Source of the DNA: Prostheceraeus crozeri
Taxonomy: Eukaryota; Platyhelminthes; Polycladida; Euryleptidae
Assembly: GCA_907163375.1 (NCBI GenBank)
Contig: CAJQUW010005291.1
Location: forward strand, 1 to 64,000
Reading direction: 5' to 3'
Length of the DNA: 64,000 nucleotides
Shown: positions 24,545 to 34,869 of the stretch, piece by piece
How the letters are laid out: every line of letters starts with the position of its first letter
How positions within the stretch are numbered: the first letter of the stretch is position 1
Position numbers and translations under genes: made by a program
Notes under the pieces: generated by a model
Told to the model about the DNA's origin: nothing
The model's database searches: none
What the model saw: only the letters and a program-made list of their open reading frames with translations

Positions 24545-26940
24545 ACTTTTGCCAGAATGTGGTAAAAACAGCCTATAACTAGATGTCTATGATTTTTTGT
24601 CAAACGATCGACTAGGAGTTAAGGTATTAACTCAGGCAAGACCTGAGAGGGTCACTATATGTAGCAAAGCCATTTACATTTCTTCATTGACTGTACTATT
24701 TAATATCATTCTACATAATGATCAACAGATGATTTTATCTTAATTTATAATTTCTCGGCCCTTTCAACTGTTTGAGACAAGATTCGACTTCATCGCCGCC
24801 TGTTAACCAAGTTATGGAAGTCAATTAATGCCCTCGAAAGCATCTTCTAATGAATTAACGATAGAATGAAATGAAATAAACGATGTGCAAATCGCCATGC
24901 AAAAGATGTACGGCTGGCAGGATTTGAGCCGATGACCCAAGCATCTTGTAAATGCAATTAACAAATAAAATAAGCGATAGATCCAGCTGCCATGCAGAAT
25001 GTAATTCTAGGCAAAAATGATGATGTCGATACACCTCTTCAAGTCTAAGAAAGAACAATATTTATTAGAAATCGCCGGAAGCTCGGTTGCATCAAGGAAT
25101 GAAATTTTGGTAGAACAAAGAATAAAAAGTATAAAATGTGTAGTTTGCAATGGCAAATTCTTGTAGCTATCTTCGTGATAAAGTCTTTGTTATAATGCGA
25201 GGCTAATCGCCACAAAAGAAAATCCTCTGGAAGCTGCACAACTGATTGACCTTGAGAGGGGAAACAATATTTATGATTGCTGACATCTCATCGATGAGCA
25301 GTGGCCACATAAATGGTAGTTGACAAAACTCACATACATTGCAGCATTCATATTTCTTCGCAGTTTTTAAATTTTAAAATTCCAACACCCAAAATGTCCG
25401 AAGACAATGGCCGCTCAGCACATTTTGCCTATTCAGGCGTGCAACGAGTGACTAAAGAAATGCCCATTAGACCTGAAGATGTCTGAATGATCGGACGAAA
25501 GGCATCTAGCGAGCATTGACTTCTGATCTTTTGTGTGTCGTTGTTGGGATTTCAGAAATTACAAAATTATTATGTTCCCCTGAACGGAAGTTCGTATTTG
25601 TCTGAAAATGATGTACATTATACAATTTACGCATGTGGTAGATGAAATGTAATAGTAAAACATGTTCTGATGGTTTGAGTCCAATATAGCAATGGCATCA
25701 TCAATAACATCACCTTCCGGTAAATTCTTCGTTTTAACTCAGTAAATTTGTAGAAACCTTGGACATATTGCTACACGCACGCACGTTTTTGCAGTCACTG
25801 AATGATCATTTTTGGCATTACCGAATGAAATTATGAAGCTGCATGCTAAAAGAAAACACAAAGCCAAATTCATCGAAATTTTGAGGCAAAGCTCTTCCAC
25901 TTCATATGGAGGCGAGTGTATTTAATAGTCAGTAATTTGCTCACTTGTTATTATCAAAACAAGGAAAGAGCTGGAAGTCTTCGTAAAACGCAGATAAACA
26001 GTGAAGTTGACGTGGTCGTAAAGTATTTTTGCTTTTCAGTTTGGCTTGAATTCAGCAAAGCACTTGTTATCCCTGTGATGTGACATGTTTTACTGCGATG
26101 TATCTTGCGCTGCGCTTTCGGTCAAATATGCTTCATCGTACCAACTGTCAAAAAGCTTCTCATTATGCTGCTGATCCCATTCCTGTTTTGTTAAAACCCT
26201 TACTTTACCAAGAAAAAAAGTAATATGGTTTACCATGGGGTGCGATCCACCCCAATTCACAATCAGTTGTTGTAAATGCTTTTAATCAATCTTAGCAATA
26301 TTTTCATACTAAAAGATTTTCGAACACTGTTGAATAGTGCTAGAAGCCCGAATAAAGCAGTCAGTTTTCGCAAGTTTTTGTTTTAATTGAATTAAAGTTA
26401 ATCACCGTTTCGGAAAATCCTTCACCTGCTGACTGGCATTATATCACCTGCATACGTTCTCCTTCTAAAACGATTTGTGAAAAGTTTGTCTGTATATAGC
26501 GGTGGGTATGTCAAGAAAAAGTGAGTATGAATTTATTGGATTCTGACTATAATGGTATTTACTGTACGAAGTATCAGGAAACTCTAATTTATCTTGAAAA
26601 ACTAAGTGACTATTTGTAAGATAATCGACTGATGTAACGGCAGATCTTTCTAATCCTGAAATTTTAATCTTTCGAAGGGTAAACAGGCGCATCCTAACTA
26701 TACACATACCTGACTCTTACATTTGTAATTGAGAAAATATGATTTTAGATTAGAAATAATATAATGGAAAAAGGTAGGTCGACTCAGAACTCGACCCTGT
26801 GTCATGCTACTTCATGGTCTGTATGCCATGGAATCTTATCATAGAGTCCTAGCAATTTATTACCTATATCTAACTTGTCTGCATTTTTCATTTCTCATGT
26901 ACATTTGATTAAAATTACTACACGTCAAATACTGGAGAGA
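24545..26940. other. Gene-free stretch
   Basis: No supportable gene. Around 24905-24945 the minus strand has GGCTCAAATCCTGCC, weakly like a tRNA T-arm/box B; this may be a tRNA-derived SINE remnant but is too short to call. Confidence 0.4.
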
Positions 26941-27212
26941 AAAGTTACGGAGTAGAAGAAGCATTAGAAAGACTGTTTCAGCAGATCTCATCAGATGACG
27001 ACTACGAAGGCGACGAAACTCTGGATAGTGATGTTGATGACATAGTCATCGATAACCCAACAACAACAGTATCTGATCATTCTGACGAAGACAGTGTAGA
27101 CGACACTGATAGGATAATTGAATCCATGGTGGCTGAAATCCATGAAGATTACAATACGATGAAATCTCGCAGTGGCTCTGAGAAGTGGTACCGCAAACCA
27201 CTACAACAAGGC

Positions 27213-27780
27213 ATCAAGTTTTGGATTAAAAAAATATACCATGAGCGAAACCAATTTTTTCACGATCTATGACCTCTTCGGACAAAATAATCGCAAAAAT
27301 AAAAATATTTCAATGTACAGATTTTTTACAAATGAGCTTTTTCAAAATGGCCGCCCTTTTTGCGATAAAATCGTCAAGTTGTACATTAGAATGACTTTTC
27401 TGCCTTGTTAACTCACTCCAGCTGCTCAAATATCTCAAAAAATATTATCCAGCAAATGGCATAGCGTTTAGCTCATAACGGAATATCTATTTTTCATTCA
27501 TAAGTAGTATATTATCGACATGATGCTATTTTCATAAAAAGGAAAATATATTTTTATTTTTTAATGAAACAAAAAGTCATTCAGTTATTAGCGTTCCATA
27601 AAGGCATTAGATCACATGTTGTCATTGAATTGATGGATTTAAAAGGAAAACCATGTCTTCAGCTAGCAGTTATCAACTTAAATTTGACTGCAGGAACATT
27701 TATGAAAATAATTATAATAGTATTTATCTCAACTGTAACTTAACTTCATACATGACTGTGACGGCGGTTTTTTGATATTC
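27213..27780 (+). repeat. Left 568-bp terminal inverted repeat of the RAG1-like transposon
   Basis: Pairs with 31286-31853. The inner limit is GGCGGTTTTTTGATATTC, after which the two arms diverge (ACCCTTG against TCCCCTC). Confidence 0.9.
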
Positions 27781-28065
27781 ACCCTTGAAACAGTCGTTAA
27801 TCAACTAATAAGGATATCTTGTTTGAATCATCAAATATTTCTGTGCATTATCAGTGTGTTACACGTCATTCACAATCAAAAATATCTGGCATGGAAGACA
27901 CAGGTTTGCAATGTTTTTCCTATATCATGGTCAGTATTTGACTAGCGCCATCATGTGATAGTTCGCTTACTATGACTCATACTTGCATTCAGGCATGATT
28001 TGAATTTGAACTATGTGGCAGTGATATCTGACGAATTTGAAATTAGTCTCACATTAATGCTTGGA

Positions 28066-31000
28066 ATGGCTTCCGCTGGTGATGATCTTGTCTGTGCCGA
28101 GAAAAATCGTAATGAAAATCGCAAGAAAGTGTGCACGGTGTGCTACCGTAAAGGAAAGCGGGGTATTTCTGAAAGTGACATGAAAAGCATCCAGGAGTTT
28201 GTTATTGACGGTTATACGATGGAAGATGCTAATTTTCCAGAGGCATTGTGCAATGGCTGCCATATGTTGCTTTCTAAGAAACGACGTGGATATGATGTGA
28301 CTTTTCCGTTGATTTCTGACTACAACCCTAATCGACCGATAATACTTCGATCAACCACAATTTGCACCTGTCGTATTTGTTTGGTTGCTCGCGCCGATTT
28401 GCAGGAAGCCAATAAGATGAAGAAAAAAGCTGGTCGTCCTCAACAACATTTCAGTGCCACATCCGAGACTCCACCTAGTTTTAAGGTATGTAGCCTTTGT
28501 TTTTCAAAATTATATCCAGGATGTTCCCACTCGAGAGATTCTTGTCGATCAAAGCGCCAAAGAATTCACAATATTGATAAATTATATTAGTTTCCCCCGC
28601 AAAAATCACTAAACAGCGGGTTGCATCGCGCATTATTGATGATGTTGGAACTTCACTGTCTACATTGAGTGGTAAGAATAAAAATATTTCATTGAAAACC
28701 CTAATGATAGTCTCCAGCTTTCGGTTGATGATATATCTCATATTCAAGATGACTTGAATCTTAGTAGTCGACAACTGTTTAAAATGAGCAGAGATATTCG
28801 TTGTGCTTCCCAATCTCGATTTGTTATTGAGCCAGGTCTTAAAGAGCGAATTGTTATTACTTCACACGAAATTGATGACTTATTCACCGTCGAAAAATTG
28901 GATTTCATTTCAATGGTCAAAGATGAGGTTGTCGACCGGCATTCAAAGTATGTAGTCTTCTGCAACGATGTAGATCAACTGATAAGTAGAATAAAATCAA
29001 AAAGGGGACTAAACAGTGACAATATGCTTATTCGAATCGGAATTGACGGAGGAGGCGGATTTTTAAAAATTGGACTGTCTGTCTTTTCAGTTAATGAACA
29101 AGACACTACTCCACATTCTTCACGCCGTAATTTCGTGTCAGGTTTGACATACCAGTTCAAAGACTCCGGGGTTAAGCGCAGTTTTATTCTTGCTTTAGTA
29201 CCCGACGTGCAGGAAAATTATAATAATGTGAAGCTTCTTTGGAAAACTGGTCTGCACACTATGGCAGAATCCTTCGTTGTTGCATGTGACTTGAAACTTT
29301 GCAATATACTCCTTGACCTTATGCCACATGGCAGCAAGCATCCGTGCAGCTGGTGAAACTGGTGAAACTTCTGAGAAGGGAAAACTAGAGACTGAGGGTC
29401 CGCCGAGGACACTTTCATCATTAAATAACCAATTTTGGAAGTATTTTGAGACCGGTAAAGATAAACGTAGAGCCATGCAATTTTACAATGTTATTCACCC
29501 CACAATCATCAAATTTACATCAGATCCTTCAACTCCCATCATTGAGCTGATTCCCCCTCCTGAACTTCATTTGCTCTTCGGACCAACTGCCACTCTTTAT
29601 TCGGCTTTGGAAAAAGAGTGGGACCAGGCGCATCTTTGACTTCGTGCTTGCAATGTCCAGAGAAGCCCAGTACATGGAGGAAGTTTTTCTGGGAACAGTT
29701 CAAGACAACTCTTGCAGAATGTTGACCGACTTGAGAGCATCTGCCCAAGAGAATCAGTGATTCTGGAATACGTCAATGCGTTCCGTTGTTTCAACGAAGT
29801 CGTCAGTTCGTGTTATGGTCTAGTGTAAGACCCTGATTTCAAAATAAAAGTCTTGGCTTTCAAGGATGCATGTAGCAAGCTATCGTTAAATATTACCCCT
29901 AAACTACATGCAATTTTTTTCCACATTCCAACTTTCTGTGAAATGATTGGACGAGGGCTGGGACATTATAGCGAACAAGTGATAGAATCAGTGGCGGCCC
30001 ATCCATATGGGCGCCTGGGGCGCAGCCCTCCATTAGATAATACACCAAAATTAACATAAATCATCATCAAGTTAAATGAACGCTAACTGAACTGTCAATG
30101 GCTCAACCTGTCCAATATCCAAGAATGCCCAAACACATCAATCAAAGCGCGTTTCAAGTGACTCAGACGTCATCGTCCCTATGTCTCGTGGATGGGGCCC
30201 ACAGCAAATGCGCCTCGCTTCACACAGGTTTTGCTGATCATACATTTGCATACATCAAATATTTCCGGCTGCATCACACGCGTAAATTGTGCTGAGATGG
30301 GGCGCTCTCACGATGTCCCTCTGGTACAGTTTCGCGCATTCTTATTAGTTGTAACGCTGTAGTGTGTGTTGGGAAGTCAGACTAACGTCAATTTTATTAA
30401 ACATGTGCAAGCATTGCAGACTGTCGTCGAAACGCATTCGGTCACTTTTCATTGATGTCTCTCGTGTAGATTCGATTGAAATTCAATCAGATTGTTTTTC
30501 TCAAGAAAGACTTTATTTCAGCATTTCATACAAAGAAAAATTCGTATTAAGAAGTATTGACTCACCAAGGTTACGAATAATCAGGAATCACGTTAACGTT
30601 TAACAAAACCTTGTTTGTAACCTTCCGAATTTCAAATGAAAAAGTTGCTCAATAGTTTTGACACATTTTTGCCTTGAAAGCCGATTTAGCTTTAAAAAAT
30701 TGTGAATAATTTGAAATTAAATTGAATGAAGGAACTTTATAGTGATTTTTTATTTCAATTACTTGTTGCGAATTCAAACATATTTTCCATTTTTGCTTAA
30801 TTGAGAGTCCTTATTATAAAAATAATTCTTTATTATTAAGGCATCGCAGTTAGCAAATGGAACAATTCCATTTTTCCATATCATAATTAAACACTTTGAT
30901 GTAAGTCTAGGCTTACATGTATAACTAATAATAATTGTAGTATGTATAGTTAGCTGCAACTGAGACCATATTAGCCTGAGGTTAAATAATGAAGTTTGGA

Positions 31001-31163
31001 CTGCGCCCCGCTTGAGCTGAACTGTACGAGCCGCCACTGGATAGAATCATTGCATCACAGTTTCAATGATGTATGGAAAACCTTCAAAATTCAAGACCAG
31101 CATCCTCAATTTCTTAATCGATTACAGCGATCAGTCTGTGTATTTAATGTTAGACATTTTTGA
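28066..31163 (+). pseudogene. RAG1-like (N-RAG-TP-type) DDE transposase, broken
   Basis: Start MASAGDDL at 28066. The N-terminal region has CTVCYRKGK, ALCNGCHMLL, CTCRICLVAR and KKAGRPQQH, the same order as the RAG1 N-terminal cysteine pairs and its GGRPRQH block. Next come CSLC...C, then the core: GIDGGGGFLKIGLS (first Asp), ACDLKLCNILL (second Asp), HPCSW, ELIPPPELHLLFG (compare the RAG1 block around VPSIDALHCDIG) and GLGHYSEQVIES with the candidate Glu. The C-terminus reads CVFNVRHF and stops at 31163. It is inactive: a TGA follows HPCSW where Cys is expected, there are frame changes near 28570, 28680, 29350 and 29640, and a hAT element sits between VIE and S. Full-length homology to RAG1 is my inference from motif order. 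Confidence 0.75.
29989..31039. mobile_element. 1051-bp hAT element, non-autonomous
   Basis: Ends CAGTGGCGGC / GCCGCCACTG with an exact 8-bp target duplication GATAGAAT (29981-29988 and 31040-31047), diagnostic of hAT. It lies within the RAG1-like transposase coding sequence; removing it restores GATAGAATCATTGC, a continuous reading frame. The interior has no hAT transposase. CAGTGGCGGC ends are common in animal hAT elements. Confidence 0.9.
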
Positions 31164-31285
31164 TTACGAATTAGTACACTACGATTTCATGATTTGAGCA
31201 AGTTGTTACTTGATTAACGATCGTGTTTTTACTTTTCCTCATGTACATAGGCCAACATACTATTGATACATAGTACTTGAGGGGA

Positions 31286-31853
31286 GAATATCAAAAAACC
31301 GCCGTCACAGTCATGTATGAAGTTAAGTTACAGTTGAGATAAATACTATTATAATTATTTTCATAAATGTTCCTGCAGTCAAATTTAAGTTGATAACTGC
31401 TAGCTGAAGACATGGTTTTCCTTTTAAATCCATCAATTCAATGACAACATGTGATCTAATGCCTTTATGGAACGCTAATAACTGAATGACTTTTTGTTTC
31501 ATTAAAAAATAAAAATATATTTTCCTTTTTATGAAAATAGCATCATGTCGATAATATACTACTTATGAATGAAAAATAGATATTCCGTTATGAGCTAAAC
31601 GCTATGCCATTTGCTGGATAATATTTTTTGAGATATTTGAGCAGCTGGAGTGAGTTAACAAGGCAGAAAAGTCATTCTAATGTACAACTTGACGATTTTA
31701 TCGCAAAAAGGGCGGCCATTTTGAAAAAGCTCATTTGTAAAAAATCTGTACATTGAAATATTTTTATTTTTGCGATTATTTTGTCCGAAGAGGTCATAGA
31801 TCGTGAAAAAATTGGTTTCGCTCATGGTATATTTTTTTAATCCAAAACTTGAT
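31286..31853 (-). repeat. Right 568-bp terminal inverted repeat of the RAG1-like transposon
   Basis: Reverse complement of 27213-27780. No difference was found in the segments compared, covering most of its length. Confidence 0.9.
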
Positions 31854-33047
31854 TCAGGCGCACCGTGAAGGAGGAAGGGCAGGAATTCATAATATCATTC
31901 GAAATCAAAGTGGTCCTACTAAGCATGCTCAAAGACACTGTGGTTCATCACGAGGAAGCCTTCAAATTATTCATTTCTCCCAATCCTGTTCAAAATATAG
32001 CTGAATGCACCAATAAGGAAGCTAGCGAGCATACACATACTTGGAAAGAAACAAATCTAGAAGAACTATATACTTTTTTCGGTCTGTTGCTTCTTGATGG
32101 CGCTTTGCATGAGAACAAAACACCAGAAATGGCCAGAAATCCATTCACTCAACTTCTACGTTATCTTCGATTTGATTGCCGGAGTGAAAGAAATTCTCAA
32201 GACAAATTTGCACCTTTGCGCCGTATTTTCGAAGAAATTGTGACTAAATTTCGAGCTAACTATTCCCCTGGATCTGAATTGACTGAAGACGAACAGCTTT
32301 TCAGTTTCCGAGGGCGCTGTCCTTTTAAAATGTTCATCCCTTCAAAGCCAGGCCGCTATGGAATAAAGTTATGGGCTTTATGTGATTCAAAAACCCATTA
32401 TCGTCTCAATTTACAGCCTTACGTAGGAAGAGTTGTCAGGTTCCGGAAAGAGGTCAAGGTCAGCGTGTTGCACTTCAATTGACCGATTTCTACACAGGAT
32501 CTGGCCGTCACATCTATATGGACAATTTTTTACAAGTTTGCAGCTTGCAAGAAATCTTCTTGGACGTCAAATGACTATGACGGGCACCATTCGTCGTAAT
32601 AAAACCGAATTCCCTTCGGAAATTATGCCTGATTCAACTCGGCAACAATTTACCAGTGTATTCGGATTTCAAGACAAAGCAACAATTGTTTCCTACGTCC
32701 CGAAGAAAAATAAAGCAGTCATTCTTCTGTCAACCAACCATCACAACATCGACATTTCAAGTGATGAGTCAAGAAAACCTCAAATCATTCTTGATTACAA
32801 TAAAGGAAAGTGCGGTGTGGACACACTAGACCAACTGGTGCGAAAAAACTCATTCATGGATTACCACAGTCGTAGTCCCCATTTTCAACTGAGGATTGAA
32901 CTCAATATTTGATTATTCTATTTACATAGAATACGTTCTTGGCAATTTGAAGTGCAATTCATGTTGACCGGTGTGAACGCTCAACAGTCCTTTTATGAAC
33001 TACTAAATAATTGTAATTTCATTACTGGCATTTTATAAATTGTAGAG

Positions 33048-33096
33048 ATGAAGTCACTCCTTCTCCTTCTGATTGTGATTACAGTTGCTGCTGGAC
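33048..33096 (+). CDS. Isolated signal-peptide exon, gene otherwise not found
   Basis: ATG at 33048 opens MKSLLLLLIVITVAAG, an ideal signal peptide, and runs straight into C|GTAAGT, a consensus splice donor at 33097, giving a phase-1 exon of 49 nt. This is the usual first coding exon of small secreted proteins in animals. No second exon could be recognised between 33100 and 34860. It may belong to a host gene damaged or stretched by the surrounding transposons, or be chance; both a perfect hydrophobic core and a perfect donor make chance less likely. Confidence 0.5.
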
Positions 33097-33099
33097 GTA

Positions 33100-34860
33100 A
33101 GTTATAGAAAATCATTTGATAATGGTCTTCAGGACCCCAGGCTGTTGCTTTTTCAAATCCAAAATCAATGTGTTGTAGCCGTCAACTAGTCATCTAAATA
33201 TTCTGAATTTCGTGAAGCTTGGTCAAGTCCGCATGATTGCTTCAGGTGGTGGAAGTATTAATTTGGTACTTTTATTCTGTAACTTTATTAATAAATGCTA
33301 CTTCATTGTTATATATTATTTTGTATCCGTTTCATAAAGACCTGTTCTGGATCAACTATTCATTTCGATTTGAATCTATTAGTTGTTCAATACATGAAAT
33401 TGTAAAATTTTAATATCCTTTCGGGCAGTTCTAATTTTTGGCGGCCGTTGTATGATTCCATAAAATATACTCTGACCATTTATTTTTCCATAGACATCGA
33501 ATTGCTTTTACGATTGTGTGATTGAAAAAATCATCCATCTCCGGCATTGCATCTGTATAACTCATGAACACAAGTTTCGAGATAGCAACCACATCATAGA
33601 AATTGCATCGTCATGCATGACCACAATATTTTAGCAAATCCACCAATAGGACTTTAGATGAACTGAATGCAGATTTCTATTCAAATTGCTGTTGCTATAA
33701 ATGCATGCCTTCACTCATTTGAAATAGCTATTTACGCGAGAAGTGCAAAGTATCCATCTTTATAGCATTTTTCGTGATCAACATGTCTATACACGAGCCC
33801 GAACATGTCTATGCAAGTAGATTGCAATTTTTGGTAAAAATGAAATATTCTGTGTTCTCGCTTAGGGGGGCGGTGAAGAGTGAATACAGAGCGCTTAGCG
33901 TGGCTTACGGGAGATGAGACAGCTCCCATTGTTAAGTCTTGATGTATGAGGCGAAGTTTGTGTAAAGGCGGATTACATATTTATCACACAGCGATTACAT
34001 CTTTATGGGATTCGAGGATGAACAGGATCTGTTTACTTGTGGGAATCGAAAAGGCACAGATTGATGTACAGGATTTGTTTACATGTGCGGATCGCAGAAA
34101 GCATACTGTATTTATTGATGGGATGAATTTAATGACAGGATCAGTTTACATGTGGGAAACGCAACAATTGAATGATGTCTGATTTATCTTTGTCACATAT
34201 CTTTCAAGACATATCATTACCTATTCAGTATTTTGTCAGCCACTATGTGTGGGACCCCGCTCGTCCGGGTTTGAGTGTTCAGGTTAGGGGTCGAAACACA
34301 ACTAGACGAGTACCTGCTGATGACTGACGGACTGCAGTATTATGTTTTATATCCCTTAATCGGTAGCTGAAGTAGTGGTCGATGTATTGTAATTCAAATG
34401 AAGAAATGTGGAATTACATGAAGTACTATAGACGGATGAAGAAACTGGCCATAACAAATTCAAGTGAAGAAATAGTATTTTCCATGTGTAGTCTTAGGTA
34501 TATAGCGTGTATAGTTTCATTGCTTTCGGTGTAGTAGAGTGTCATTGTAGTTCTATTGTTTACCTCCATCATCCACTTTGTGTAGTGTCAGATGTAGTAC
34601 ACTTATAATCGGTGTAGTAGCATCGTTGTATTTCCATGTTTTACCTCCACTTTTCCAATTTTTATTCATCGGTCTCCTGTTGTTGTTTTATAATATCCAT
34701 TTCTAATTTCCTTAACCTATGGTGACCATTGTCTTATTCTATTTCCACTATCAGAATCTGTAGTCGGTACAGTATATTAGACGTCTGTTTTGAACGTGTA
34801 TACGGCAGTGTTTGGAATCTATGGTATTAGTATATTAACAGCAAGAATGAGTAGTAAAAC
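33100..34860. other. Possible intron or intergenic stretch
   Basis: No coding region recognised. 34000-34180 contains three loose copies of a motif like GATGxACAGGATCTGTTTACxTGTGGGAA, giving a spurious open frame at 33946-34182. Confidence 0.4.
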
Positions 34861-34869
34861 TCTCCTGCT

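Larger units (their letters stand above)
27213..31853 (+). mobile_element. DNA transposon with long terminal inverted repeats and a RAG1-like transposase (N-RAG-TP-like)
   Basis: The 4641-bp unit is bounded by inverted repeats of 568 bp each that look identical by eye. The outer ends read ATCAAGTTTTGGATTAAAAA. It interrupts a piggyBac coding sequence. A possible 4-bp duplication AGGC flanks it, if two extra bases are allowed at the right end. It carries one broken transposase gene and a later hAT insertion. The gene's N-terminal cysteine pattern and DDE layout resemble RAG1; from memory the nearest named relative is the molluscan N-RAG-TP transposon. The ends lack an obvious RSS-like CACAGTG heptamer. 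Confidence 0.8.
26948..32912 (+). pseudogene. piggyBac transposase gene split by a nested insertion
   Basis: Left part 26948-27212: an acidic N-terminal region (GVEEALERLF, SSDDDYEGDE, EDSVDDTD) ending in EKWYRKPLQQG, as in piggyBac proteins. Right part 31854-32912: HNIIRNQSGPTKHA, then the DDD domain with LRFDCRSE, LTEDEQLFSFRGRCPFK, FIPSKPGRYGIKLW, a DNFFTSLQL-type second Asp block, and KGKCGVDTLDQLV with the third Asp. Between lies the 4.64-kb RAG1-like element. The right part has at least three frame changes (near 31950, 32440 and 32530). The C-terminal zinc domain is absent. The gene was probably already decaying when interrupted. Confidence 0.85.

Noticed and set aside
24905-24950. tRNA or tRNA-derived SINE on the minus strand
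   Set aside because: Only a T-arm-like stretch is present; no box A, acceptor pairing or D-arm.
27213-27260. RAG recombination-signal-like ends on the RAG1-like element
   Set aside because: The ends read ATCAAGTTTTGG and contain no CACAGTG heptamer or A-rich nonamer at RSS spacing.
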